Positions 27,181 through 35,675 of a stretch of 63,536 nucleotides of DNA are shown here, piece after piece (position 1 is the first letter of the stretch; every line of letters begins with the position of its first letter). Origin of the DNA: Oligoflexia bacterium (GTDB taxonomy: Bacteria; Bdellovibrionota; UBA1018). The stretch lies in assembly GCA_014376785.1 (NCBI GenBank), contig JACMQW010000059.1:1-63536 (forward strand). Reading direction: 5' to 3'. Made by a program: the position numbers and the translations under genes. The notes beneath the pieces were generated by a model. That model was not told the origin of the DNA. It worked only from the letters and a program-made list of their open reading frames with translations, and made no database searches.

Positions 27181-29157
27181 TTAGAAACGAAAATTCAGAA
27201 GAACTTCCGCACGTGAAATCCATTCGCGTGCGGAAAGTTCGGACCTCTCAACCGCCCCGAGCATTCGGATATCAACATCGGCACCCATCCACCAAGAATG
27301 CAGGAGTTCCGCACGAAGCCGAGCAAAGCGGCCTGGACGAGACTTTAAAATATCCAGGCTCGGAAGAACTCGCATTTGAATGAAATTTTTTTCCTGACGA
27401 AGGTGCGCAAGCACTCCGAATTCCACACCGGGTGAAAGACGAACTCCGTGCCGAAAGACACGCGACTGCTCCAGGTCTAAAGTAGCTAGCGCATAAGCTA
27501 AGCTTTCGGGACTGAATATTTCTGTCCCTAATCCATAACCACCGTTCGCATGAAGCCGACCCCCGCTGGGCAGCGGTGCCTCTGAAAAGCGGGACCACTC
27601 AAAATTCAATCGCCAAGATTTTTCATCATTGAAAACAGAATAAGGCGCAAATGAGGCCATTCCGATCACCTCGAGAGCCTCCAGTCGAATCCCATGCGCG
27701 CCCGAAAGGGTCGCCTGCATACCGAGCAATTTCACTTCTGAGTAAGTGTTGAACGACGGGGTCCGGTCAAGAAAGTCGTGTTCGAAGGCGGACAAACCGA
27801 TCTTCCACTGCGAATCTCTTCCCACAACCCCAAAGCCCAGGGTGAGACGAGAAGATCGGTGTGAGAAATCAGGCCGCCTTTCATCCCTAAGGTCATTTGC
27901 GTTCGACGAATCCCCCCCGAGAATAACCCCCTTCTCACTCCGCGCCGCGTAGATTTCCTTCATAAAACTCATCCGCTGATCGGAGGCCCGGGTTCGCTGC
28001 GACTCATAAGTGAGGGCAAAGCTGAGCGCATCGAGTTCTCCAAGACTCAGGAGATGCAATCTAGGCCGCCCATTCTCATTTAGGTCCTTCCCATGCGGAC
28101 TAAAAAAATCCCGAACCTTACGCTGAGAATCGCCCGGGATATCGTTCAGGCTCTGTACCATCCGATTCTTTAGGGACGGGCGATAATGGACGCTTGAGAC
28201 CGCGTCGGGAATTCGAACGACTTGCTTCACGGATTCGATCGGCAGGGTCGAAAGAAATAATCCGTGAGTCAGGTCCCAACCGGGCTTCACAGCCTCAATC
28301 GCTGTTAAGATTTGGTACGAACAGTTTTCATCCAAAAAATAGTAGTCCGTACCGCCCGCGCCATAGAGCTCCCAGATGTGCCTGACGAGTTGGGCTACCT
28401 CCGGTTCGGTAAAGCGCATTCGGTATTCCCAAAGATCGCGACTTTCGGAAAAAGCGTACTCATTCACTTTTCGGTAGTAGGGGGCTAAATCATAACGTCC
28501 GGTATATCCTCCAAAAAGGCCGTAAAACGCGTATTTAAACGGGTTTTCATCGGATGAAACCTGTGCAGAAAAATTCACCCCATAACTTAAATAATCTTGA
28601 GGTCGCCCACCCTCTTCATCACCCCGAGTCCTGTCGAGACGCAGGAAAGTGTGCCCAAACATCGAGGCCGGATTATTCGGGTAGGCAGAAGAAAAAACCA
28701 ATGTGACCCCATGGGCGCGGATTCCCGCACTCCACGTTTGGTAATCCTTGCATTCGCTCTGCTTCATTACTTTTTCGGCCGATTCCAAAAACACTTCCCC
28801 AAGGTTGCGACTGAGAAAAGCTTTTCTCGCAGGAAATGCGCAAGCGGAAGGTTGCCCAATGCGTCCGCGAATTTTTACGGCCTCTTCTGGAATGAGGAAA
28901 ACGTCTAAAGTGGCCTTCAACTCCGAAATTGAATCGGCCTTACCGGTCGGAGAGATAAAAAATGATGACTCATCAATGTCACTTCGCTCCGACCGAAGGA
29001 AAGGCGAATGATAATGGAGTAACTTCCGCCACTCGCTTGAATGGGCAATTTCTTTTAAACGCAGTTCAGAGGGTTGAATGAAAAGGTCCCGAGCCGAAAC
29101 GGCCGCGGGACCCCCTAAAGAAAGACCGAGAATGATAAAATTAAGTAGTCGAACCAC
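27181..29157 (-). CDS. DUF4105 (Lnb N-terminal periplasmic-type) protein with C-terminal outer-membrane barrel
   Basis: This 658-residue protein has a signal peptide ('GGPAAVSA'). Residues about 140-330 are a DUF4105 domain: 'GVTLVFSSAYPNNPASMFGHTFLRL', split by strands, with the conserved His in 'GHTFL' and Cys in 'LDENCSYQIL', suggesting a papain-like (NlpC/P60-type) Cys-His hydrolase or acyltransferase. The C-terminal 250 residues are alternating beta strands ending in Phe ('LLNFRF'), typical of an outer-membrane barrel. It overlaps the upstream DUF3015 gene by 17 bases, so they form an operon. The substrate is unknown, probably an envelope lipid or peptide. Confidence 0.85.
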   Translation of the reverse strand: MVRLLNFIILGLSLGGPAAVSARDLFIQPSELRLKEIAHSSEWRKLLHYHSPFLRSERSDIDESSFFISPTGKADSISELKATLDVFLIPEEAVKIRGRIGQPSACAFPARKAFLSRNLGEVFLESAEKVMKQSECKDYQTWSAGIRAHGVTLVFSSAYPNNPASMFGHTFLRLDRTRGDEEGGRPQDYLSYGVNFSAQVSSDENPFKYAFYGLFGGYTGRYDLAPYYRKVNEYAFSESRDLWEYRMRFTEPEVAQLVRHIWELYGAGGTDYYFLDENCSYQILTAIEAVKPGWDLTHGLFLSTLPIESVKQVVRIPDAVSSVHYRPSLKNRMVQSLNDIPGDSQRKVRDFFSPHGKDLNENGRPRLHLLSLGELDALSFALTYESQRTRASDQRMSFMKEIYAARSEKGVILGGDSSNANDLRDERRPDFSHRSSRLTLGFGVVGRDSQWKIGLSAFEHDFLDRTPSFNTYSEVKLLGMQATLSGAHGIRLEALEVIGMASFAPYSVFNDEKSWRLNFEWSRFSEAPLPSGGRLHANGGYGLGTEIFSPESLAYALATLDLEQSRVFRHGVRLSPGVEFGVLAHLRQEKNFIQMRVLPSLDILKSRPGRFARLRAELLHSWWMGADVDIRMLGAVERSELSAREWISRAEVLLNFRF

Positions 29158-29638
29158 AAGCTAGGGCGAGCGATGGAGAAATTTGAATTTCTTTTTTCAC
29201 TCCGTTTAGAATTTGGCTGGGAGTGGGTGATCCGGAAAAAATTTTCGAGTAGTTCTTTTGAACCGAGGTTGAAAAATCGAGGTAAGCGCCTTCGCACCCC
29301 ATTACGGAAGCCAATCCATGCAGGGCGTCCCCTTGGCCACGAGCCATCTCTAAAGTCAAAGGCTCTAGATTCGCTTCCACGAAGTACTGCTGCTCGCTCT
29401 CGTTCTTTACGATCGAGTGCTGAGCACAGCCGGAAGTTCCCGAAGTCATAGAAAAAGTGTTCGGAAGGACCGCATTCGTCGTCGACCGAATCGCAGATGA
29501 AAGAAGGGATTGTTTCTGGGATACCTGCCAACCCAAACCACATCCGCTACTCGAATCTTCTGCGCGGGCGCCATCTAGGAAAGAACTGAAAATAACGCTT
29601 AAAGCTAAAGCAAATAGAACAGAGTTTCTCATCATCAT
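29141..29638 (-). CDS. DUF3015 periplasmic protein
   Basis: The 165-residue secreted protein has a signal peptide ('LDGARA') and the features of the DUF3015 family: 'CGLGWQVSQKQSLLSSAIRSTTNA', written here in two parts as GCGLGW and the following Ser/Thr-rich stretch, then 'TSGTSGCAQHS', and a final 'LALACGS'. Four cysteines probably form disulfides. The family's function is unknown. It is the first gene of an operon with the DUF4105 barrel protein, which it overlaps; the pairing suggests joint action in the envelope. Confidence 0.8.
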   Translation of the reverse strand: MMMRNSVLFALALSVIFSSFLDGARAEDSSSGCGLGWQVSQKQSLLSSAIRSTTNAVLPNTFSMTSGTSGCAQHSIVKNESEQQYFVEANLEPLTLEMARGQGDALHGLASVMGCEGAYLDFSTSVQKNYSKIFSGSPTPSQILNGVKKEIQISPSLALACGSTT

Positions 29639-29696
29639 AAAAAGCCTTTCATGGTTTTTTACTATGATGCGGACGAATGGGCAGTATCACCAAATA

Positions 29697-29728
29697 AAAG
29701 ACGGCGCTCCCAGTGGAGCGCCGTCTTT
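29697..29728 (-). terminator. Rho-independent terminator of the DUF481 gene
   Basis: A perfect 14-base inverted repeat (AAAGACGGCGCTCC, loop CAGT, then its complement) followed, on the leftward strand, by CTTTTATTTG. It lies 43 bases after the stop of the leftward DUF481 gene. Part of the arm, GCCGTCTTTAAA, is repeated directly at 29735-29746. Confidence 0.85.
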
Positions 29729-29771
29729 AAAGAAGCCGTCTTTAAAAAACGGATGAGATGTCTCAGTTCAA

Positions 29772-30524
29772 TTAGAACTTGGCGACGATCGCAGCCGCAG
29801 TGATGTTATCCGCGTGCTTGTAGCCCGGGATCGCAACATGACGGTACTCAGTCGAATAGGACAACTTCAACGAGAGGATCGACGTCATGCGGGAGGAAAG
29901 TGCCGCAACGTTCTGAATTCTCCAGTCGGTGCTGTTTTTAAAGTTGTTGATCATGAGGACATCGTCTGTCAGATCAGCAATTTCGGAGATTTTCAGGCGG
30001 TAAGCGAGCCCGCCCGTGTAAATTCCGAAAGTACGGAAGTAAGGATTCAAGGTCGTTGGGAAGTAGTTTTCAGTTAAGAACCCTGCTCCACCTTCGAGGC
30101 GAAGGCTGTGCATGTCGTTGTTGAAAGCGTAGAGCCCGAGACCGAGTTCTGCTAACCACTGCTTGTCCAAACCACGAAATTTGTTTTCGTTGTATTGGCC
30201 GAGCCCGAAGAAATCGAGGTGGTCCGTCACGTTCATGCCGGTGCGAAGGCTAGAACGAATGTCCCGGTTTCTTTCTTTTCCGTCCGTACGGTTGCGAAGG
30301 AATCCTGCCTTCAAAGTGGTGTTCAAGAGGCTGGCCCGGTAATCGACAAAAGCCGTTGCACCGAGGGTTTGGATGTCGGTGTTACCCGTGGAGATGTTCG
30401 CAGAAAGTTCTGCTCCACCTGCCCATGGGCTTTTGTCACCGAGAACTTCTTCAGCGAAAACCGACGCGCTAGCGAAGGCGGTTGCCAAAAGAACGAGATT
30501 TGAGAGTCGAGTAAACTTTTTCAT
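29772..30524 (-). CDS. DUF481 (YdiY-like) outer-membrane protein
   Basis: ATG 30524 is chosen since AAGGAG lies before it and a signal peptide ('ASASVFA') follows; the frame is open to 30656 but that would overlap lgt. The 250-residue product has the salt-induced outer-membrane protein pattern: 'GGAELSANISTGNTDIQTLG', 'KAGFLRNRTDGKERNRD', alternating strands and a terminal Phe ('AAIVAKF'), thus a beta-barrel. Its role is unknown. A strong terminator follows, suggesting high expression. Confidence 0.85.
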   Translation of the reverse strand: MKKFTRLSNLVLLATAFASASVFAEEVLGDKSPWAGGAELSANISTGNTDIQTLGATAFVDYRASLLNTTLKAGFLRNRTDGKERNRDIRSSLRTGMNVTDHLDFFGLGQYNENKFRGLDKQWLAELGLGLYAFNNDMHSLRLEGGAGFLTENYFPTTLNPYFRTFGIYTGGLAYRLKISEIADLTDDVLMINNFKNSTDWRIQNVAALSSRMTSILSLKLSYSTEYRHVAIPGYKHADNITAAAIVAKF

Positions 30525-30642
30525 GCGTCTCCTTAAGAGTTCATTATTATTAGAAGTGAGCGATGACTTACCATTCAGCAAAAGTCGGTCCAACTCAATT
30601 GGGCGGATTTCCTGGCCCGACGCATTAAAATTTATTTGAGAT

Positions 30643-31434
30643 TCAGGTTGTCTCACTACCAGACTCAGGCTTCTTGAGACTCCAAATCGTCATGCCAATC
30701 CCGAAAATGAAAAAAGGGATGCTCAAAAACTGACCCAAGTTTAGGGGGAGCCCCGCCTCGAACGCCACTTGGTTTTCTTTGAAAAACTCCCAGCTAAATC
30801 GAGCACCGAAAAGGCCGATGAATGCGACCCCGACCAGCAAACCGGGTGGCAAAGGCTTCTTAAGCCGGTAAATGAGCGCGAGAATGCCTAAAAGCGCGAG
30901 GTAACTGAAGGATTCGTAAATCTGTGTCGGGTGACGGGGAATCGCGTCCACATGATCAAAAATAAATCCCCAACTTCCATCGGTTGGTTTGCCGAGAATT
31001 TCTGAATTCATCAAATTTCCGATGCGAATCAGTCCCGCAGTCAGTGCGATGGGCATCATCATTCGGTCCAGAATCCAAAGAAAGGGTGTCGCCGGATGCT
31101 TCTTTGCGTGCCAAGCCATCACGAGCAGCACACCGATGGCTCCCCCATGGCTCGCTAATCCACCGTTCCAAACCTTAAAAACTTCGAGCGGGTTTGAAAA
31201 AAAATAACCGGGTTCATAGAAAAAGCAGTGCCCAAGCCTGGCGCCGATGATCGTTCCGAGAATCATCTGAGTCAAAAGGTCCGCCAGAGGCTCAAGATCT
31301 TTTCCTTCTGCCTGGTAAACCCGCTGCATGATCTGATAGCCGCCGCTGAAACCGAGGAGAAACATCACGCCGTACCAGCGAATGTGAAGAAAGCCAAAAT
31401 CGATCAGTTCCGGTTGGACGCGCCAGTGGATCAA
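30643..31434 (-). CDS. lgt: Prolipoprotein diacylglyceryl transferase
   Basis: The 263-residue inner-membrane enzyme moves a diacylglyceryl group from phosphatidylglycerol to the lipobox cysteine of prelipoproteins. It shows the Lgt signature 'GLIRIGNLMNSEI', the essential 'GGLASHGGAIG' segment and seven hydrophobic helices. The start is TTG 31434, with a textbook AGGAGG six bases upstream; no ATG fits. It is probably essential, since the window alone encodes several lipoproteins. It runs leftward ahead of the DUF481 gene. Confidence 0.96.
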   Translation of the reverse strand: MIHWRVQPELIDFGFLHIRWYGVMFLLGFSGGYQIMQRVYQAEGKDLEPLADLLTQMILGTIIGARLGHCFFYEPGYFFSNPLEVFKVWNGGLASHGGAIGVLLVMAWHAKKHPATPFLWILDRMMMPIALTAGLIRIGNLMNSEILGKPTDGSWGFIFDHVDAIPRHPTQIYESFSYLALLGILALIYRLKKPLPPGLLVGVAFIGLFGARFSWEFFKENQVAFEAGLPLNLGQFLSIPFFIFGIGMTIWSLKKPESGSETT

Positions 31435-31599
31435 GAAAAACCTCCTGAGGTTACTCCTAGAGTAAGAGAGATACAGAATGCCACATCATTAGTATAAATA
31501 CTGAAATATCATCACATTTTCGACACGCCGTACCTTGCGTCTCTAGCTCGCATCCGCTACTCCACATCACGTCCGCGAAACCTCAGGAGAACGGTCCCT

Positions 31600-32661
31600 A
31601 TGAAAAAAACAGTCCGCGCATTCTCTCTCATCTCAGGCCTCATCATCGCCGCGGCCTTCAGCCAGTCTGCATTTGCCGAGTTGGTCTGTCCCGGACTTCA
31701 GCCTCGCCCTTTTTCTTCGATTGAAACGAAAATCGATTTAGGCGGCGGAAAAATCATTGACTCAAAAAACATCGACTGTAAAAAAGTCGCTGTCGGCGCC
31801 GACATGGTTACGAACATTCGAAAAATGCTCGGAAAAGAAGTCGCTTCCCCAGCGCAGATTAAATTCCGCATGGTGGACCAATTCGACAACGCATTTTTTA
31901 ATCCAGAAGATATTTCTTTGAATGTGCCGTACAAATTGGTGCTCGGCGACTATTCTAAAAATCCGGTCTACTCGATCCCGGTTTGGGCTCACGAATTCGG
32001 TCACGCGATTTTAGATTACAATCTAGCCAAAATGCAGCCAAAATGGGTAGCTACCTTGGTGAAGCGCATGGAAAATCGTGAAAACATCCGGAGAAATTCG
32101 GCTGGCGTGGTCGATTACATGCTCGGCTCTTACCATGAATTTTTTGCCGACGTCGTCGCCGTACTCTACACCGGAAAAGGCGATATCGTATCGCGCGGAA
32201 TTTACATGACCGGTTTTATCGCGAACGAAGAGGGACGTCCGGGCCTTTGCCCAAACAGCGACCCGAAATGCCGACCTAGAACTCGTGGCCATGCAAGCGG
32301 CGACAACGCAAGCATGCGGGTTAGTCTTACCCAGAGGGATTTCACCGACCGGAGTAATGAACTCAGTCGCTGGACCGACCCAACCCCAAATGATTCTCAC
32401 ACCGCACTCGCCCCCGCACGCTACGACCTTTATAAGTACTACATCGCTAATCCCCTCTACCGGCATCAGGAGTCGACGATCCTTGCGATTCTCGGGAGCG
32501 CGATTGTGAACGACGTCAGTCGGCGCATCGATCGCATAACCAACGTGAAAGGGATCATCACCGACGACGCGATTGATGCAGAATTTAGCGATAATCACCG
32601 CCTGAACTCCGAGTTCATGAAGACGCTCGATTCGTATCTCGATAAAGGTCTTCGGAAATAA
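31600..32661 (+). CDS. Secreted HExxH zinc metallopeptidase-like protein
   Basis: The 353-residue protein has a signal peptide ending 'SAFA'. A zincin motif 'VWAHEFGHAIL' (His131, Glu132, His135) is followed 45 residues later by 'YHEFFADVVAV', whose Glu180 could be the third zinc ligand, as in gluzincins. It is therefore probably a periplasmic or secreted zinc protease. I do not recognise the family beyond that. It has cysteines at 30, 60 and near 'LCPNSDPKC'. CAGGAGA lies before the ATG and a long hairpin terminator follows. Confidence 0.75.
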   Translation: MKKTVRAFSLISGLIIAAAFSQSAFAELVCPGLQPRPFSSIETKIDLGGGKIIDSKNIDCKKVAVGADMVTNIRKMLGKEVASPAQIKFRMVDQFDNAFFNPEDISLNVPYKLVLGDYSKNPVYSIPVWAHEFGHAILDYNLAKMQPKWVATLVKRMENRENIRRNSAGVVDYMLGSYHEFFADVVAVLYTGKGDIVSRGIYMTGFIANEEGRPGLCPNSDPKCRPRTRGHASGDNASMRVSLTQRDFTDRSNELSRWTDPTPNDSHTALAPARYDLYKYYIANPLYRHQESTILAILGSAIVNDVSRRIDRITNVKGIITDDAIDAEFSDNHRLNSEFMKTLDSYLDKGLRK

Positions 32662-32673
32662 CTTCACTCTCAT

Positions 32674-32725
32674 AAAACAAGCAGGGGTCGCTTACTCCCA
32701 CGAGTAAACGACCCCTGCTTGTTTT
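32674..32725 (+). terminator. Long bidirectional terminator hairpin
   Basis: Seventeen-base perfect arms (AAAACAAGCAGGGGTCG at 32674-32690, complement at 32709-32725) enclose an inner stem TTACTC/GAGTAA. With T-runs on both sides it can stop the rightward protease gene and the leftward Hpt gene, which converge here. Confidence 0.9.
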
Positions 32726-32739
32726 GAATTCCGAAACTT

Positions 32740-33129
32740 TTAAGCGGCGGGCGGGTTTGCCGGATGGTGAATCGCTACGTACTCCGTGAGAGCGATCCAA
32801 GCAAGCCGAGTTTCCGTTTCCACATGAGATAACATTCCTTCAACTTCCGAATGAGGAATAGTCCACGCTTCGCGGCCATAGGATTCTAATTTTTCGCAAG
32901 CGAGCTGGGCAGACTTCGCTCCCAGGCCACCAGAACTCGAACGTAAGCTATGGGCGGCAAACTCTACTTTTTTAAGATCTCCGGATTGAACGCCCAGACG
33001 CAAATCGACGACTAGTTTTTGACGATTCATCTCGTAATCTTCGACAAGGCCGCGAGGGAGTAATCCTTCGCCTGAATCGTCCAGTTCACCGAGTTCGCTG
33101 AGTAAAGAAGTATCCAAACCCGCAGTCAT
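32740..33129 (-). CDS. Hpt (histidine phosphotransfer) domain protein
   Basis: This 129-residue protein is almost only an Hpt domain, the four-helix phosphorelay module. The phosphoacceptor is His60 in 'FAAHSLRSSSGGLGA', matching the usual 'AHxLKGSSxxLGA'. It would pass phosphoryl groups between receiver domains of hybrid kinases and response regulators in the cytoplasm. The piece of a hybrid-kinase receiver domain 420 bases away on the other strand may be what is left of its former partner; the intact 1158-residue hybrid kinase at 37-41 kb is another candidate. Confidence 0.85.
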   Translation of the reverse strand: MTAGLDTSLLSELGELDDSGEGLLPRGLVEDYEMNRQKLVVDLRLGVQSGDLKKVEFAAHSLRSSSGGLGAKSAQLACEKLESYGREAWTIPHSEVEGMLSHVETETRLAWIALTEYVAIHHPANPPAA

Positions 33130-33182
33130 TCTCCTTTGTATCGGTTTCTTAAAAAGTCTAATGAATCAAATGCGAATTCTCA

Positions 33183-33540
33183 TTAATTGAAATCAGCCAC
33201 GTCCGTACCCGTGGTGACTTGAGCGAGGTAGATGATTTTAAATCCTTGTTCAGTCGCGGCGAAGAGGATCCCGGTCGAAACCGATACACCTAGAACACCG
33301 ACGGTCAGACTTGAATACTTCACGTTGTTCACGGACGATCCGAGATTTATTTTCCCCGAGAAAAGTCGCAGTGACTGCTCCCGTCCCGCAGGGCATTCCG
33401 GCGGTTACAGTTCCAGAGGCTTGTTTGAGTGCATAAGCGTTCACTGGTCGCACCAAGGTCAATCGTGCTCACGTAAGTACCGGCGTCTGAATATTGGTAA
33501 AGCTTTGCGTGGGTTGCACCAGCGTGACCGCTGACGATGC
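33183..33540 (-). pseudogene. Remnant of a beta-rich repeat protein, two frameshifts
   Basis: On the leftward strand three frames join into one continuous beta-rich sequence: '[20 protein letters not shown]' and 'AGTYVSTIDL', then 'VRPVNAYALKQASGTVTAG', then from 'FLG' into 'KINLGSSVNNVKYSSLTVG' and 'QGFKIIYLAQVTTG', ending at TAA 33183-33185. The pattern suggests a propeller-like or surface protein, but I cannot name it. Its 5' part is absent: the sequence switches abruptly to a response-regulator remnant on the opposite strand near 33540. This is a deletion junction between two broken genes. Confidence 0.5.
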
Positions 33541-33552
33541 AACGCCCATCCG

Positions 33553-33723
33553 CGCGAGAAGGAAAAACAGACCGGGCGTCATCTCCCCATCGTGGCCCTG
33601 ACCGCGAATGCGATGAAACAAGATGAAGCAAGGTGCCTCGACGCAGGAATGGACGATTACCTCTCAAAACCCGTGAGGAGGGATTTTCTGGCTAACGTTT
33701 TAGCGCGCTGGATACCCGCCTGA
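33553..33723 (+). pseudogene. C-terminal remnant of a receiver (REC) domain
   Basis: About 56 codons ending at TGA 33721 read '[18 protein letters not shown]', '[16 protein letters not shown]' and 'VLARWIP'. This is the last third of a receiver domain typical of hybrid histidine kinases, including the conserved Thr/Ala strand 4 and the Lys in 'SKPV'. The phosphorylated Asp and the rest of the protein are missing; just upstream the homology seems to continue briefly in another frame ('DATPIRA'). No start codon with a Shine-Dalgarno is present. Confidence 0.7.
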
Positions 33724-33743
33724 CTCCGGCGTAAGATCTCTGG

Positions 33744-34436
33744 ATGAATAATAATTCTCTCCGTGCGTATTGGGGGCGACGTTGGTTTGGGACCGCTTGG
33801 ATTCTCATTGGCCTGGCCCTTTTTTTAAGCATCGTGCATTCGCTCACCGGGATTGAAGCGAATGGTGGCAAATTCTTTCCAATCGATGAACAGGTTTTAA
33901 AAGGACTTTCCGCGCTCAGAAGCTCTTCACTCAATCGAATCGCCCTACTCATTACGACAGCGGGATCCGGCCCCTTCCTCACCGTTTTGACGCTGATCAT
34001 CGGTCTCATCTACTTCATTAGAAAAGACCGCATGGCCGGGCTTCAGCTCTTGATCGGAGCGGCGGGTGGAGGGTTAATCAACGCGGGGCTGAAACTTTTT
34101 TTCCACCGGATTCGGCCGGAAATTGTCTCCCACCTTTCAGACGAAAAAGGATTTTCGTTTCCGAGCGGTCATGCAGCCGGAGCGGCCTCGATCTATTTCA
34201 CGCTGGCTTTGATTCTCGTTGAGAGGGATCGCCGATCCGAATTCAAGGCTGTGTACCTCTCAGAAGCCTTTTTTCTCGTTTTGCTCATTTCATTTACCAG
34301 GCTCTATCTGGGAGTGCATTACCCGAGCGACGTTTTGGCTGGAATGCTGGTCGGAAGTAGCTGGGCATTCTTCGTTGCGACCTTGGCGGAAGAATGGAAA
34401 TTCAGGACGAAAAAATTAACTTCATCGCCCATTTAG
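33744..34436 (+). CDS. PAP2-family membrane phosphatase
   Basis: The 230-residue membrane protein has the three-part phosphatase signature: 'KLFFHRIRP' (motif 1), 'FPSGHA' (motif 2) and 'TRLYLGVHYPSD' (motif 3), among about six hydrophobic helices. Such enzymes dephosphorylate phosphatidic acid, undecaprenyl diphosphate or related lipids at the outer face of the inner membrane. Which lipid is not readable. It starts 20 bases after the receiver remnant and is convergent with the AI-2E gene. Confidence 0.9.
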   Translation: MNNNSLRAYWGRRWFGTAWILIGLALFLSIVHSLTGIEANGGKFFPIDEQVLKGLSALRSSSLNRIALLITTAGSGPFLTVLTLIIGLIYFIRKDRMAGLQLLIGAAGGGLINAGLKLFFHRIRPEIVSHLSDEKGFSFPSGHAAGAASIYFTLALILVERDRRSEFKAVYLSEAFFLVLLISFTRLYLGVHYPSDVLAGMLVGSSWAFFVATLAEEWKFRTKKLTSSPI

Positions 34437-34447
34437 GGATCGCCCAT

Positions 34448-35614
34448 TTACGCATCTTTATTTTCGGGCCCGGCTGGATTTTGGTTTGCCTCGCGTACTT
34501 TTTCTTCCGCTCGTTGACGGCGTTTCTTGAGCGAAAGTGGGATCACATGTCGAGGCTTTGCCGCCAGCAAATTCGCAATCGGGCGAGCCGCAGAATTGCA
34601 TTCAAGCAGAATCTTAATCGTAGCGGTTAAAGGAATTGCGATTAGAAACCCCATCGCACCCCAAATCCAACCCCAAAACAACAGTCCAAAAATCAAGCTC
34701 GCAGGATTCACATTAATGCGAGTCCCAATGAACTGGGGGAGAATCACATTCCCGACGAAAAAGTGAAAAACCACAATCCCTGCGACCAAAGTCACAAATA
34801 AAAGCGGATCATTCCACTGCACGAGTGCCTGGGCGACCGGGAGGATCATGGCCACCGGAGCTCCGACTAAGGGGACAAGGTTTAAAAATCCGCTGACAAA
34901 AGAGAGGGCCAGTGCATTTTTCAATCCGAGGAAAATGAAGAGACTGAAGTGAAGAACGACTAAGACGAGTCCTCCCACCAGATTCCCATTAAAAAATGCG
35001 CGCATCATTTGCGGCAGATCTTTATTCAATTTGGGCAAATAGAAAATTCGGCCCGCAAGAGTATTAAAGCTCTCGAGAAGATTCGACTTATCCGCCAAAA
35101 AATAAAACGCAAGTAAAGGAACGAAAAGAGCGATGGATACGATTTCAAAAACCGAACCCATTGCTTTCAAAACAAGAGAACGCCAGTAGGAAGCACCATC
35201 AACCACTTCCACCCTTTGAATTTCTGTTTCTACGGTAGTCACTCGGGATGGTTCTGCAGGGCCGGCCATGCTTTTCTGAAATTCACCCGTCTGCCTCTCG
35301 ATCGCAGTGATGATTTGCTGAGTCTTCGTAATGTACTGGGGGGCTTGCTCCATCGCCCGCTTACCCACTTTATAGACCGCTTGGATGCCGAGAACGGCCG
35401 CTGAAAAAAAGATGAGCATCGCAACCGAAGTTGCGACCAATCGAGACATCTTCAGTTTGGACATGCGAGTTACAAATGGGTCGAGAAAAAGGGCAACGAG
35501 CAGCGCCATCGTGATCGGCACCAAAACTGCGCTTGCGAAATACATGAGGGCAAGAATAAGTATTCCGGCGATGATTCTCGGTGCGGTCAGTAATGGCGGC
35601 ATATTTTCGATCAA
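34448..35614 (-). CDS. AI-2E family transporter (PerM/TqsA-like)
   Basis: This 388-residue integral membrane protein has the AI-2E family layout: N-terminal helices ('ILILALMYFASAVLVPITMALLVALFL' in part), a periplasmic or linker region (about 80-150), then conserved C-terminal helices with 'FLNLVPLVGAPVAMILP' and 'GLLFWGWIWGAMGFLIAIPL'. Members export quorum signals or small ions; the substrate here is unknown. The charged C-terminal tail ends '...NQNPAGPENKDA'. Imperfect direct repeats lie just upstream, between it and the response regulator gene. Confidence 0.88.
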   Translation of the reverse strand: MIENMPPLLTAPRIIAGILILALMYFASAVLVPITMALLVALFLDPFVTRMSKLKMSRLVATSVAMLIFFSAAVLGIQAVYKVGKRAMEQAPQYITKTQQIITAIERQTGEFQKSMAGPAEPSRVTTVETEIQRVEVVDGASYWRSLVLKAMGSVFEIVSIALFVPLLAFYFLADKSNLLESFNTLAGRIFYLPKLNKDLPQMMRAFFNGNLVGGLVLVVLHFSLFIFLGLKNALALSFVSGFLNLVPLVGAPVAMILPVAQALVQWNDPLLFVTLVAGIVVFHFFVGNVILPQFIGTRINVNPASLIFGLLFWGWIWGAMGFLIAIPLTATIKILLECNSAARPIANLLAAKPRHVIPLSLKKRRQRAEEKVREANQNPAGPENKDA

Positions 35615-35624
35615 AACTCGATTT

Positions 35625-35666
35625 TAGACTCTCGTCTTTCAAACAATAGACTCTTGTCTTTGAACC
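35625..35666. repeat. Imperfect 20-base direct repeat
   Basis: TAGACTCTCGTCTTTCAAAC at 35625-35644 and TAGACTCTTGTCTTTGAACC at 35647-35666 differ at few positions; a third, weaker unit (CACTCGTTCTTCAAACAG) follows into the end of the response regulator gene. The 22-base period is close to two helical turns, so a tandem binding site is possible, as is simple slippage. Confidence 0.5.
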
Positions 35667-35675
35667 ACTCGTTCT

